Source of the DNA: CAYXUG01 sp964468655
GTDB taxonomy: Bacteria; Fidelibacterota; Marinisomatia; Marinisomatales; CAYXUG01
Assembly (NCBI GenBank): GCA_964468655.1
Contig: CAYXUG010000054.1
Location: 1-13,811 of the forward strand
DNA length: 13,811 bases
Direction of reading: 5' to 3'
This document shows positions 5,816 through 13,758 of the stretch, in pieces (position 1 is the first letter of the stretch; each line of letters begins with the position of its first letter). The notes below the pieces were generated by a model. That model saw nothing but the letters and a program-made list of their open reading frames with translations, had not been told where the DNA came from and ran no database searches. The position numbers and the translations under genes were made by a program.

Positions 5816-7390
5816 ATGAAATACGACACCATTATTATTGGAGCCGGGCACAACGGTCTGGTATGTGCCGGATACCTTGCAAAGTCCGGGAAGAAAGTTC
5901 TGGTTGTTGAACGCCGGGATGTCATAGGAGGCGCTTGCGTTACGGAAGAAATTTTCCCCGGTTGTAAAGTGTCAAGGGCTTCCTACGTCAATTCACTCTT
6001 CAGACCTGAAATTATCCGGGATCTGAGTCTAAAATCCCACGGACTAAAATTCCTCACAAGACAGCCGTCAAGTTTCACCCCCTTTCCAAATGGAAAATAC
6101 CTGTTTCTCGGATCTGACATGAACGAAAATCAGAAGGAGATTTCAAAATTTTCAAAAAAGGACGCCGAGGCACTTCCTGAGTATGAAAAATATCTCGATA
6201 AAATCGTTCATTTTGTGGAACCGCTCTGGAAAAAACCGCCTCCCTCCCCCGTTTCTAACAGTCTGTCTGACCTCTGGCAGCTCGGTTCGATTGGACTGAA
6301 TACCAGAAGAGCCGGAAATAACCTGATTAAATCCATGGCAGATATGTTTTCCCTTTCCGCTGGTGAACTGCTGAACCGGTGGTTCGAATCAGAAGAACTG
6401 AAGGCAACCCTAGTAACCGATGGCGTAATCGGAGCCATGGCGGGACCATTTTCCCCCGGTACCGCCTATGTCCTTTTACACCACGTCTTTGGTGAAACGG
6501 ATGGCAACAGAGGTGTTTGGGCTTATGTAAAAGGCGGAATGGGCGCTCTCAGTGATGCCATTGGACATGCTTGCAGTAACCTCGGGGTCGAAATCAGGTT
6601 AGAGGCGCCAGTTAAAGAAATTAACGTGAATGGAACAGCGAAAGGTGTTACTTTGAAAAATGGTGAATTTATAGATGCAAAAACCGTCATTTCTTCCGTT
6701 GATCCATATATCACATTCAACCGCTTGATTTCTGACCAACATCTCCCGGAAGATTTTGTCACAACAATAAACCAAATAGATTTTTCATCTCCTGTCTGCA
6801 AAATGAATTTGCTCCTTTCCGAATTGCCGGATTTTATAGCTCTCCCGGGGAAAGAAATCAGTCCACAGCACCACGGGACCATTCATATTTCTCCTACCAT
6901 GGATTACATTGAACATGCTTATGATGATGCAAAATATGGAAAGCCATCCCAGCATCCTATCCTGGAGTGCACCATCCCTACAACGGTGGATGATTCGCTG
7001 GCTCCGGAAGGAAAGCACCTCATGGGAATTTTTTGTCAATATGCGCCAAACGAGATCAAGGACAGTTCATGGGATCAGGAAAAAAATAAATTTGCTGATA
7101 CAATCATAGACACTTTAACAGAATATGCCCCCAATTTCAGAGACTCCATTTTAGACTACGAACTATTAACTCCCGTTGATCTTGAATCCATCTTTGGATT
7201 GACGGGAGGAAATATTTTCCATGGCGCCATGACTATCAACCAGTTGTTCTTTTTACGCCCCGTATTGGGATGGGCAAATCACAAAACACCTGTAAAAGGA
7301 TTATACCTTTGCGGCTCGGGATGCCATCCCGGCGGAGGTGTCACAGGAGCTCCCGGGCGGAATGCCGCAAATGAAATTTTAAAAGGATGA
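5816..7390 (+). CDS. FAD-dependent oxidoreductase, CrtI/PYROXD2-like (COG1233 type)
   Basis: The 524-residue product has an N-terminal dinucleotide-binding fold (IIIGAGHNGLVCAGYLAKSG, residues about 5-24), an acidic strand end (VVER), then the R-D-V-I-G-G-A motif. The C-terminus has the FAD-contacting LYLCGSGCHPGGGVTGAPG stretch and a final N-A-A-N-E-I-L helix. This is the architecture of the phytoene desaturase-like superfamily; the pattern is closest to the PYROXD2-type branch rather than to true carotenoid desaturases. The reaction is presumably an FAD-dependent oxidation or desaturation, with unknown substrate. The ATG has no visible Shine-Dalgarno sequence. The TGA stop overlaps the next ATG (ATGA), so it is translationally coupled to the Rieske oxygenase and the two probably act on the same compound. 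There are no carotenoid genes nearby to support a pigment role. Confidence 0.87.
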   Translation: MKYDTIIIGAGHNGLVCAGYLAKSGKKVLVVERRDVIGGACVTEEIFPGCKVSRASYVNSLFRPEIIRDLSLKSHGLKFLTRQPSSFTPFPNGKYLFLGSDMNENQKEISKFSKKDAEALPEYEKYLDKIVHFVEPLWKKPPPSPVSNSLSDLWQLGSIGLNTRRAGNNLIKSMADMFSLSAGELLNRWFESEELKATLVTDGVIGAMAGPFSPGTAYVLLHHVFGETDGNRGVWAYVKGGMGALSDAIGHACSNLGVEIRLEAPVKEINVNGTAKGVTLKNGEFIDAKTVISSVDPYITFNRLISDQHLPEDFVTTINQIDFSSPVCKMNLLLSELPDFIALPGKEISPQHHGTIHISPTMDYIEHAYDDAKYGKPSQHPILECTIPTTVDDSLAPEGKHLMGIFCQYAPNEIKDSSWDQEKNKFADTIIDTLTEYAPNFRDSILDYELLTPVDLESIFGLTGGNIFHGAMTINQLFFLRPVLGWANHKTPVKGLYLCGSGCHPGGGVTGAPGRNAANEILKG

Positions 7391-8508
7391 TCTTTTTCAA
7401 AACAGCGGAAACCTTGCAATCGGGGGCAAAAACTTTGCCATGTGAATTTTATACTGAGTCAGCTATTTTGGAGCGGGAATTTGAATCCATATTTTTGAAA
7501 CAGTGGATTTGTGCCGGAAGATCAGACGAACTGTCTGAAAAGGGTCAGTATAAAACAGTGAACATTGGGACTGAAAGTGTGATTATTCTTCGCAATGACG
7601 AAGGTGATCTCAATTCATTTTCCAATGTGTGCCGGCACCGGGGAACTCGAATTTACGATGATGCTAATGGTAAATTCTCAAAATCAATTCAATGCGGATA
7701 CCACGGCTGGACTTACGATCTTGACGGCAACTTGGTCGGCGCCCCGCACATGGATGAGGTTAATGGTTTTAAAAAAGAAGATTATCCGCTTCATAAAGCT
7801 GCAATTTGTGAATGGGAAGGTTTTATATTCGTGAATCATTCTGAAAACCATGAACCTTTTGAAAAATCATTCGCACCGGTAATGAATCGTTTTTCACCTT
7901 GGGGAATATCAAATCTCATGGTAAAGGAGCACAAAACGTATTATGTAAACTGCAACTGGAAACTGGTCATCCAAAACTACAACGAATGTTATCATTGCCC
8001 CACTCTCCACCCAGAACTGGCTGATATTCATCATTATATGGGTGGCAGAAATGATCTACACGAAGGACCAATTTTAGGCGGTTATATGGATTTTCATGAA
8101 AATGTTGAAAGTATTACTTCAACCGGTAAACGTTGTTGTCCACCACTGAAAGGGGTGAAAGATGAAAACCTCAAACGGGTATATTATTATTCAATTTTTC
8201 CGAATTTGCTTTTGAGTTTACATCCTGAATATGTCATGGTTAATACGGTATTGCCAAATGGAGTGGATAAAACAACAGTCCATTGTGAATGGCTTTTTGC
8301 TGAGGAATCAGCAAATTCAAATCAATTTAATCCTCAAGACGCCATTGACTTCTGGGATATGACCAATCAACAGGACTGGGCTATTTGTGAAAAATCTCAA
8401 CTGGGAATTCAGTCAAAAAAGTATATTCCGGGACCCTACTCCGGGCAGGAAAGTCTACTGGCAGCTTTTGATAAATATTATTTGAATATTTTGAATAAAC
8501 TACAATAA
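7387..8508 (+). CDS. Rieske [2Fe-2S] non-haem iron oxygenase, alpha-subunit type
   Basis: The 373-residue protein has an N-terminal Rieske domain whose cluster ligands are C82-R-H84 and C103-G-Y-H106. A C-terminal catalytic domain has the mononuclear iron motif N-Y-N-E200-C-Y-H203-C-x3-H208 and a likely third ligand D330 in QQDWAICEKSQLG. The residue that bridges electron transfer between subunits is Glu (E200) rather than the usual Asp. That, with the ECYHC signature, recalls oxygenases acting on quaternary amines (CntA, GbcA, stachydrine demethylase). Length is close to that of this group. Such enzymes need an NAD(P)H-dependent reductase, and none is in the window unless the upstream flavoprotein substitutes, which is not known for that family. 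The gene starts in the overlap with the FAD oxidoreductase. Its end overlaps the opposite-strand cinA end by 9 bases. Substrate is unknown. Confidence 0.9.
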   Translation: MIFFKTAETLQSGAKTLPCEFYTESAILEREFESIFLKQWICAGRSDELSEKGQYKTVNIGTESVIILRNDEGDLNSFSNVCRHRGTRIYDDANGKFSKSIQCGYHGWTYDLDGNLVGAPHMDEVNGFKKEDYPLHKAAICEWEGFIFVNHSENHEPFEKSFAPVMNRFSPWGISNLMVKEHKTYYVNCNWKLVIQNYNECYHCPTLHPELADIHHYMGGRNDLHEGPILGGYMDFHENVESITSTGKRCCPPLKGVKDENLKRVYYYSIFPNLLLSLHPEYVMVNTVLPNGVDKTTVHCEWLFAEESANSNQFNPQDAIDFWDMTNQQDWAICEKSQLGIQSKKYIPGPYSGQESLLAAFDKYYLNILNKLQ

Positions 8509-9708
8509 CGCAACACGAACCAAATTCAATGCCGATTGGACTGCCAGTTCCTTATTGTATCTCCGGTCATTTGTGAAGACTGCTTTTTTTACTTTCGATT
8601 CACCATTCACATCCAGACCAATAAAAGTGAGTCCTACAGGCTTTTCTTTGGAACCACCTGTTGGTCCTGCAATTCCTGTAATTCCAACACCAATATCAGA
8701 TTTAAACTTTTTTCTCACCCCTTTAGCCATTTGTTCCGCCACTTCACTGCTCACAGCGCCATCTTTTTCCAAAGTCGCTTTCTTTACTCCAAGAAAATCC
8801 ATCTTGGATTCATTACTGTAGGTGACCGCTCCGCCAAAAAAATAGTTCGAACTGCCAGGATTATTTGTAATCCGGTCTGCTAATAATCCACCGGTACACG
8901 ATTCTGCCACCGCAATAGTTAAAGACTCCTGTGATAAAACCAGTCCAACAGCTTTCTCCAGGGAATCCCAGTTTTCCGCGTAAATATAATTCCCGATTCG
9001 ATCATACAGCGCATCCACCAATTCAAATAATTCTGTCTCATCCATTGTAGTCAATCGTATATCAACACCGGTAAATCCCGGGATAAAAGCAATGTCCATT
9101 TCTGAATTTTCTACAAGATCAGATACCATTTCATACAGCGCAGATTCCATTAATCCTGTAGTCCGTAGATTGATGACATGGTAATCTTCTTTATCCAGCG
9201 ATTCGAGATAAGGTAGAATAGTCTCTTCCATCATAGTTTTCATTTCACCGGGAACTCCGGGAAGTATGAACAGTGTTTTACCATTTTTTTCAAATTGAAC
9301 ACCTCGCGCCGTTCCTTTAGGATTGGGAATTATTTGTCCTTTATCCGGAACGAATGCCTGATTCCGGTTTGTTTCCGATATCTTGTATCCTCTACGCTCA
9401 AATTCTTTTTTTAATCTATCATAATAATAATCATCAAATTGCAATTCTGAACCGGTATATTCGCAAAAACTTTTTAGTGTTATATCATCCTTTGTGGGAC
9501 CCAACCCGCCGGTGCAAATAGTTATATCACCTTTTCCCTGAGATATTTTAAATGCTTCTGCAATTTCAGTTTCGTCATCAGGAACGGTTAATTTATGAAC
9601 AGTCTTTATCCCCAGATCCATTAATTTCCTGCCGATCCACGCAGCATTGGAATCCAGGGTAATCCCTGCTAACAATTCGTCACCAATGGTCAGAATGGAA
9701 GCTTTCAT
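8500..9708 (-). CDS. cinA: CinA family protein (MoaB-like domain plus nicotinamide-nucleotide amidase domain)
   Basis: The 402-residue protein has the full two-domain layout. An N-terminal MoaB/MogA-like domain (about 1-170) has ILTIGDELLAG, CTGGLGPTKDD and LPGVPGEM; in other bacteria this half hydrolyses ADP-ribose. A C-terminal PncC-type domain (about 250-402) has AESCTGG with catalytic Ser270, plus GGAVTYSNESK and GITGIAGPTGG. That half deamidates nicotinamide mononucleotide and so recycles the by-product of NAD+-dependent DNA ligase. The ATG overlaps the pgpA stop (ATGA), placing it last in the dnaX-ebfC-recR-pgsA-pgpA-cinA run. Its TAG stop lies inside the end of the convergent Rieske oxygenase gene, with no terminator between them. 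Confidence 0.95.
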   Translation of the reverse strand: MKASILTIGDELLAGITLDSNAAWIGRKLMDLGIKTVHKLTVPDDETEIAEAFKISQGKGDITICTGGLGPTKDDITLKSFCEYTGSELQFDDYYYDRLKKEFERRGYKISETNRNQAFVPDKGQIIPNPKGTARGVQFEKNGKTLFILPGVPGEMKTMMEETILPYLESLDKEDYHVINLRTTGLMESALYEMVSDLVENSEMDIAFIPGFTGVDIRLTTMDETELFELVDALYDRIGNYIYAENWDSLEKAVGLVLSQESLTIAVAESCTGGLLADRITNNPGSSNYFFGGAVTYSNESKMDFLGVKKATLEKDGAVSSEVAEQMAKGVRKKFKSDIGVGITGIAGPTGGSKEKPVGLTFIGLDVNGESKVKKAVFTNDRRYNKELAVQSALNLVRVALL

Positions 9709-10166
9709 ACGATGCGCAAGGTAATCTGAATAAGAACGAGAGCATAAATCCCGGCCAGAACATCATCCAGCATTATACCCCAACCACCTTTTAATCTTTC
9801 CAATTTTCCTATGGGAAATGGTTTAATAATATCAAAAAGTCTGAACAATACAAAACCGGCTACCCACCACTCCCAATTGTGCGGTATTCCAATCAATGGA
9901 ATCCACATACCTACCCATTCATCAATCACCACATGAGAGGGGTCTTTATCATTGTCCTCTTCAGAAATTATTCGGGAGGACAATACACCGGCAATAAATA
10001 AAATAATCAAAGTAATTACAAAAGTTGTATCTTCAATATGAGGAAGCAGATACCAGCCGGCGAGCAGTGCGATTGCACTCGTCCACGTTCCGGGGGCTAA
10101 AGGTAAATATCCGCAGTGAAAGACTGTTGCAATTAAACGGGAAAAGAAGAGTAAGGTTTCTCTCAC
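9705..10166 (-). CDS. pgpA: Phosphatidylglycerophosphatase A
   Basis: The product has 153 residues, the usual length. It shows the conserved blocks of the PgpA family: GYLPLAPGTWTS (19-30), the acidic catalytic block DPSHVVIDEWVG (75-86), FRLFDIIKPFPI (108-119) and GGWGIMLDDVLAG (127-139). Several hydrophobic membrane segments lie between them. It removes phosphate from phosphatidylglycerol phosphate to give phosphatidylglycerol in the inner membrane, directly after the PgsA step, whose gene is immediately upstream. The start is a GTG overlapping the pgsA stop (GTGA), and its own stop overlaps the cinA start (ATGA), so all three are translationally coupled. Confidence 0.95.
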   Translation of the reverse strand: MRETLLFFSRLIATVFHCGYLPLAPGTWTSAIALLAGWYLLPHIEDTTFVITLIILFIAGVLSSRIISEEDNDKDPSHVVIDEWVGMWIPLIGIPHNWEWWVAGFVLFRLFDIIKPFPIGKLERLKGGWGIMLDDVLAGIYALVLIQITLRIV

Positions 10167-10759
10167 TCAGAGTGCCGGGGTAAGGTCATAAATTCCTTGA
10201 CTGTTGCCCTGTTTGCATATAAATAACTGATCCCTGTATATACTGTAAAAAAGGTTACAAGCAATGCCGCATAATTAATGAGATTAAACTGGTCAATAGA
10301 ATCCTTGATGACTGTAACATCAAAAAATGTGACAATATTCAGGGACAAATACATCAATATAAAAATGATTGTAAAAATCTGAACACCCGTTTTTAACTTA
10401 GCAACTTTGCTTGTTCTCATGGTAAGTCCTCTGCTCACAAAAAGCATGCGCAGGCCCGTGATAAACAAATCTCTGAATACAATTAATCCAACCATCCAAT
10501 AAGGAATTTTCCCCATAATGGCAAAACTGATAAAAGCAGATGATACCAGAAGCTTATCTGCCAAAGGATCCAAAAATTCGCCTGTTTTGGTAACCATATC
10601 TTTTTTCCTCGCAAGATGTCCATCCCAGGCATCCGTAATGGCTGCAATTATAAAAATAACAAGCGCCAACGGTTTTGCCCAGCCTGCTTCGTAAAACAGA
10701 CAAATAATGAAAACAGGTGTTAAAACAATTCTTCCAATTGTTAAAATATTCGGCAGCAT
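10163..10759 (-). CDS. pgsA: CDP-diacylglycerol--glycerol-3-phosphate 3-phosphatidyltransferase
   Basis: The product has 198 residues, normal for PgsA. It carries the complete CDP-alcohol phosphotransferase motif D43-x2-D46-G47-x2-A50-R51-x8-G60-x3-D64-x3-D68, the metal and substrate site, within a multi-pass membrane protein. It joins CDP-diacylglycerol and glycerol 3-phosphate to form phosphatidylglycerol phosphate at the inner membrane. The frame is open up to 10867, but the extra residues overlap recR and are not PgsA-like. The ATG at 10759 gives the standard MLPNILTIGRI N-terminus and lies one base after the recR stop, with a GGGAGG about 13 bases upstream inside recR. Confidence 0.95.
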   Translation of the reverse strand: MLPNILTIGRIVLTPVFIICLFYEAGWAKPLALVIFIIAAITDAWDGHLARKKDMVTKTGEFLDPLADKLLVSSAFISFAIMGKIPYWMVGLIVFRDLFITGLRMLFVSRGLTMRTSKVAKLKTGVQIFTIIFILMYLSLNIVTFFDVTVIKDSIDQFNLINYAALLVTFFTVYTGISYLYANRATVKEFMTLPRHSE

Positions 10760-10760
10760 T

Positions 10761-11354
10761 TTAAAGCGGCAACCTCCCTTCCAGCGCACTGACAATGGTT
10801 GCTTCATCGGCATATTCGATATCTCCGCCGACGGGAATACCACTTGCAAGGCGGCTGACTGCCACATTTTTATTTTTCAGCAGTTTCGCCAGATAGAGAG
10901 CGGTTGCTTCACCACCCGTACTTGGGTTGGTGGCAATAATCACTTCTATCGATTCGGTAATTCTGTCCAACAGTGAGTCTACGTGAAGTTCGTCAGGTCC
11001 AATGCCATCCAACGGAGCAAGGTTGCCTCCAAGGACATGATAAAGTCCATTGTATTCATTGGTTTTTTCAAATGCCAGCAGATCGTTGGAATCTTCAACC
11101 ACACAGATCATGGATATATCCCGTTTTGAGTCTGTGCATATTCCGCACGGGGTTGTTTCTGATATATTGTGACAAACAGGGCATTCCTGAATTTGATCTT
11201 TTACATCAATAATCGCTTTCGCCAGATTCACCGAGAATTCTCTATCAGTCTTTAATAGGTGAAACGCCATTCTTTCGGCTGTTTTTTTCCCGATACCGGG
11301 AAATTTGGCAAATCCGTCAATCAACCTGTTCAATGATGGAGGCAATGCGTTCAT
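10761..11354 (-). CDS. recR: Recombination protein RecR
   Basis: The product has 197 residues, the family length. It contains a helix-hairpin-helix region (about 8-30, FAKFPGIGKKTAERMA), a four-Cys zinc finger (C58, C61, C70, C73), and a Toprim domain beginning ICVVEDSNDLLAFE (83-96) and continuing through VIIATNPSTGGEATA. RecR works with RecO and RecF to load RecA onto gapped DNA. The ATG shares one base with the ebfC stop (TAATG), and pgsA starts one base after its own stop. The dnaX-ybaB-recR order is conserved in many bacteria. Confidence 0.97.
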   Translation of the reverse strand: MNALPPSLNRLIDGFAKFPGIGKKTAERMAFHLLKTDREFSVNLAKAIIDVKDQIQECPVCHNISETTPCGICTDSKRDISMICVVEDSNDLLAFEKTNEYNGLYHVLGGNLAPLDGIGPDELHVDSLLDRITESIEVIIATNPSTGGEATALYLAKLLKNKNVAVSRLASGIPVGGDIEYADEATIVSALEGRLPL

Positions 11355-11692
11355 TATTTTTTACCGGGAATATTTAAATCACCCAAAGAACCAAGCATCC
11401 CGCCCGAAACCGCGTTCATTCTCTTTTGAGATTCTTCACTTGCTTTGGTCATTGCCTGATTTACGGCTGCAACTACCAAATCCTCAATCATTTCAATATC
11501 TTCCTGCACCAATTCAGGATCAATTGTGATTGACAGCAATTCCTGTTTACCGTTTACACAGGCAACCACCATGCTTCCTCCTGCCTGACCTTCAACCTTG
11601 ATTTCTTCTAATTCTGCCTGTACTGCCTCTAACTTATCTTGCATTTGTTTTGCCTGCTGCAATACTTTATTCAAATTTCCTTTGGTAAACAT
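11354..11692 (-). CDS. ebfC: YbaB/EbfC family nucleoid-associated protein
   Basis: The product is a small 112-residue protein with the YbaB/EbfC pattern. An N-terminal helix is rich in Gln, Lys and Glu (LNKVLQQAKQMQDKLEAVQA, about 7-26). A beta-sheet core follows (GGSMVVACVNGKQELLSITIDPEL), then a C-terminal helix (EDLVVAAVNQAMTKASEES). Members form dimers that bind DNA non-specifically or with modest preference and coat the nucleoid. A good ribosome binding site (AAAGGA) precedes the ATG. The gene sits 59 bases after dnaX and overlaps recR by one base. Confidence 0.94.
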   Translation of the reverse strand: MFTKGNLNKVLQQAKQMQDKLEAVQAELEEIKVEGQAGGSMVVACVNGKQELLSITIDPELVQEDIEMIEDLVVAAVNQAMTKASEESQKRMNAVSGGMLGSLGDLNIPGKK

Positions 11693-11751
11693 TTGTATTC
11701 CTTTCTTTGGATCAATTTAAGATTAATCATCCTTGCAAAATATTGATAAGT

Positions 11752-13401
11752 TTATTTATCAACAATTTCACCGCCAAATAATTCCAGTACTTTTTTTGTA
11801 ACAGGATTTAAATCTTCTGTCTCCATTATCTTCGCTTCAGGTAGATCATTTTTAGTTATATTGAAATTCAATTTTATAGTTTCACCTAATTCATTATTAA
11901 AAGTTTTTTCAAGTTTTAACAGATTTTTCTTAAGCACGCCGACCTGAAAGCTGTATTTTTTCGAAAATAATAAAGTCAATACCCTGCCCTTTATTTCAAC
12001 GGGAATCCCATGTCCTAAAAAAGTACTCAGGGAATTCCCTTCTTCAGAAATTTTCGATTTAATAGTCTCCCACTTATCTTTGACAAGTTGGAGTCGTGAA
12101 TCCTCTGGTTTATCTGAGTCTTCCTGAATTTCATCCTTATTTTTCTCTTCAATTTGTTTCGGTTTAATATCTGATTTTTTTTTCTCAGATTGAATAGTGG
12201 ACTTATCATCGTTTTTCTCAGTGGTGCCGGAAAATGGTATTTCATTTGCCTGGGTAAACTGTCCGCTACCTGGCGAATTTGATAATCTGGAAATAATATC
12301 ACCAATGGCAACGGATGAATCCATTTCCGCAAGCTTCAGCATCATCGATTCAAAATATATTTTTGGCTGCTGAACAAACTTTAATTTTGTTTCCAGTTCA
12401 ATAAATAAATCATTACTGCGAAGTAAATCCTTCGAGTCCCAATTTTTACTTTCTTCAGCATAACGATCCTTCAGGTCTTCAGTTAAATCAAGAAGCTGTT
12501 TACCATCTTCAACACTGCAAATGAGAAGATTTAAACAATGCTGATTTAATTCTGAAGTGAATTTCGAGAGAGAATATCCTTTTGAATAGATGTCCTGTAA
12601 ACAGGTAAGAAGTTTAATTTTATCTTTAGATTTAAGGGCGTTTGTCACTTCAAAGTACATTTCAGAAGGAATTAACCCGAGCATCTTAGAAGCTTCTTCA
12701 AATTTTATGTCTGACCCGCAATAAGCAATAATTTGATCCAACAAACTCAGCGCATCCCTCATGCTGCCATCGGACATTTTATCAATCACATCTATGGTTT
12801 TTTGATCAGCGGTAATATTCTCTTTTTCCAGAATAGACTTGATACATTTTTCAATATCGTCATGGGAAACACGATGAAAATCGTGACGCTGGCATCGGGA
12901 TAAAATCGTGGGCAGAAGTTTATTGGGTTCTGTCGTCGCAAAAATAAACTTCACGTGAGGGGGCGGTTCTTCAAGTGTTTTCAAAAGCGCATTAAATGCT
13001 TCTTTGGTGAGCATGTGAACTTCATCAATGATGAGAACCTTATTTTTGGAATGTATCGGTACATATTTTACAAGTTCTCTTATATTCCGGATTTCATCAA
13101 TTCCACGGTTCGATGCGCCGTCAATCTCAATCACGTCCATGCTGTTGGTTCTGGCAATCTCGGTGCAGTTCTGACATTGATTGCAAGGATTCCCTGTTTC
13201 ATCTTCAAGACAGTTAAATGCTTTGGCAAGAATTCGTGCTGTGGTGGTTTTCCCCACTCCTCTGGGACCTGTAAATAAGTAGGCGTGTGCTGTTCTGTTA
13301 TGGCGGAATGCATTTACAAGGGTCATAATGACATGATCCTGTCCTATAACGTTATTGAAATTTTCAGGCCGGTACTTAAGGGCTAATACTTGGTAATCCA
13401 T
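11752..13401 (-). CDS. dnaX: DNA polymerase III subunit gamma/tau
   Basis: The 549-residue clamp-loader ATPase has Walker A GPRGVGKT (45-52), a four-Cys zinc module (C64, C73, C76, C79), Walker B LIIDEVH (123-129), ATTEPNKL around sensor 1, and the SRC arginine-finger motif (168-170). A three-helix collar region extends to about 360. A charged, low-complexity linker (about 375-440) follows, then a C-terminal domain of about 110 residues that should correspond to the tau-specific part. The linker contains a run of nine A bases (codons 407-409) where slippage would give a gamma-like product of 412 residues. The start MDYQVLALKYRP is the standard N-terminus of the family. It lies about 120 bases downstream of the SRP RNA and is followed after 59 bases by ebfC. 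Confidence 0.97.
   Translation of the reverse strand: MDYQVLALKYRPENFNNVIGQDHVIMTLVNAFRHNRTAHAYLFTGPRGVGKTTTARILAKAFNCLEDETGNPCNQCQNCTEIARTNSMDVIEIDGASNRGIDEIRNIRELVKYVPIHSKNKVLIIDEVHMLTKEAFNALLKTLEEPPPHVKFIFATTEPNKLLPTILSRCQRHDFHRVSHDDIEKCIKSILEKENITADQKTIDVIDKMSDGSMRDALSLLDQIIAYCGSDIKFEEASKMLGLIPSEMYFEVTNALKSKDKIKLLTCLQDIYSKGYSLSKFTSELNQHCLNLLICSVEDGKQLLDLTEDLKDRYAEESKNWDSKDLLRSNDLFIELETKLKFVQQPKIYFESMMLKLAEMDSSVAIGDIISRLSNSPGSGQFTQANEIPFSGTTEKNDDKSTIQSEKKKSDIKPKQIEEKNKDEIQEDSDKPEDSRLQLVKDKWETIKSKISEEGNSLSTFLGHGIPVEIKGRVLTLLFSKKYSFQVGVLKKNLLKLEKTFNNELGETIKLNFNITKNDLPEAKIMETEDLNPVTKKVLELFGGEIVDK
12175..12183 (-). promoter_or_regulatory. A9 slippage site in dnaX (predicted gamma/tau switch)
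   Basis: On the coding (minus) strand, GAG is followed by nine A residues and TCAGATATTAA. In frame this reads E-K-K-K-S-D and continues to tau. One extra A from transcriptional slippage, or a -1 ribosomal shift, gives K-K-K-I-R-Y and then TAA, so the product would end at about 412 residues, near the size of known gamma subunits. Thermus thermophilus dnaX uses a run of nine A residues in the same way. Confidence 0.6.
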
Positions 13402-13519
13402 GTGTGATATAATTTAGTAAAGTCTATATTTAATTCTTTGAGAAAAATTTAATTTTTAACGATAAATATAAAAAATGGCCGCGCACTGCAAATTGAAATT
13501 CCTGCTATAAAATAAACTG

Positions 13520-13747
13520 ATGTAGCCAGCTCCTTCTCAGCAACCCACCGGCACACAGAACGAATCACTTACCGCTGCTCCCTTCCGGGCCTGACGGGGT
13601 TAGGTAACCGCCTATTGCGATGGACTGAAAATTCAACACCGCTTACACTAATCAATATCACGCAACAAATCCCGCTTTGCAGCATCAGCCCTGCTATAGC
13701 GGATTGCAGGAACAGGGCACCGCTAGCTCCCCGCTTAGCGCGACCAA
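13520..13747 (-). ncRNA. ffs: Signal recognition particle RNA, large bacterial type (with Alu domain)
   Basis: The S-domain hairpin that binds Ffh is unmistakable on the minus strand: GTCAGGCCCGGAAGG followed by GAGCAGCGGTAAGTG (13598 downward), with the GGAA tetraloop and the asymmetric AGCAG loop. Upstream, near the 5' end, CGCTAAGCGGGGAG, TAGCGGTGCCCTGTT and CTGCAATCCGCTATAGCAGG match the Alu domain of the Bacillus-type 6S-like scRNA almost base for base. After the S-domain the strand returns through GTGTGCCGGTGGGTTGC. The RNA is therefore about 230 nt, not the 4.5S form. With Ffh and FtsY it directs membrane-protein synthesis; the Alu domain slows elongation. The ends are approximate. It lies 11 bases after a tRNA-Ala and upstream of dnaX on the same strand. 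Confidence 0.93.
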
Positions 13748-13758
13748 ATTTTCATAAG

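Noticed and set aside
10760..10867. Longer N-terminus of PgsA starting at 10867
   Set aside because: The added residues overlap recR and are not like PgsA; the ATG at 10759 gives the family's normal N-terminus.
13465..13495. Terminator after the SRP RNA at the T6 run (13475-13470, minus strand)
   Set aside because: The GC-rich bases before the T-run do not form a clean hairpin, so read-through into dnaX or another end point is equally possible.
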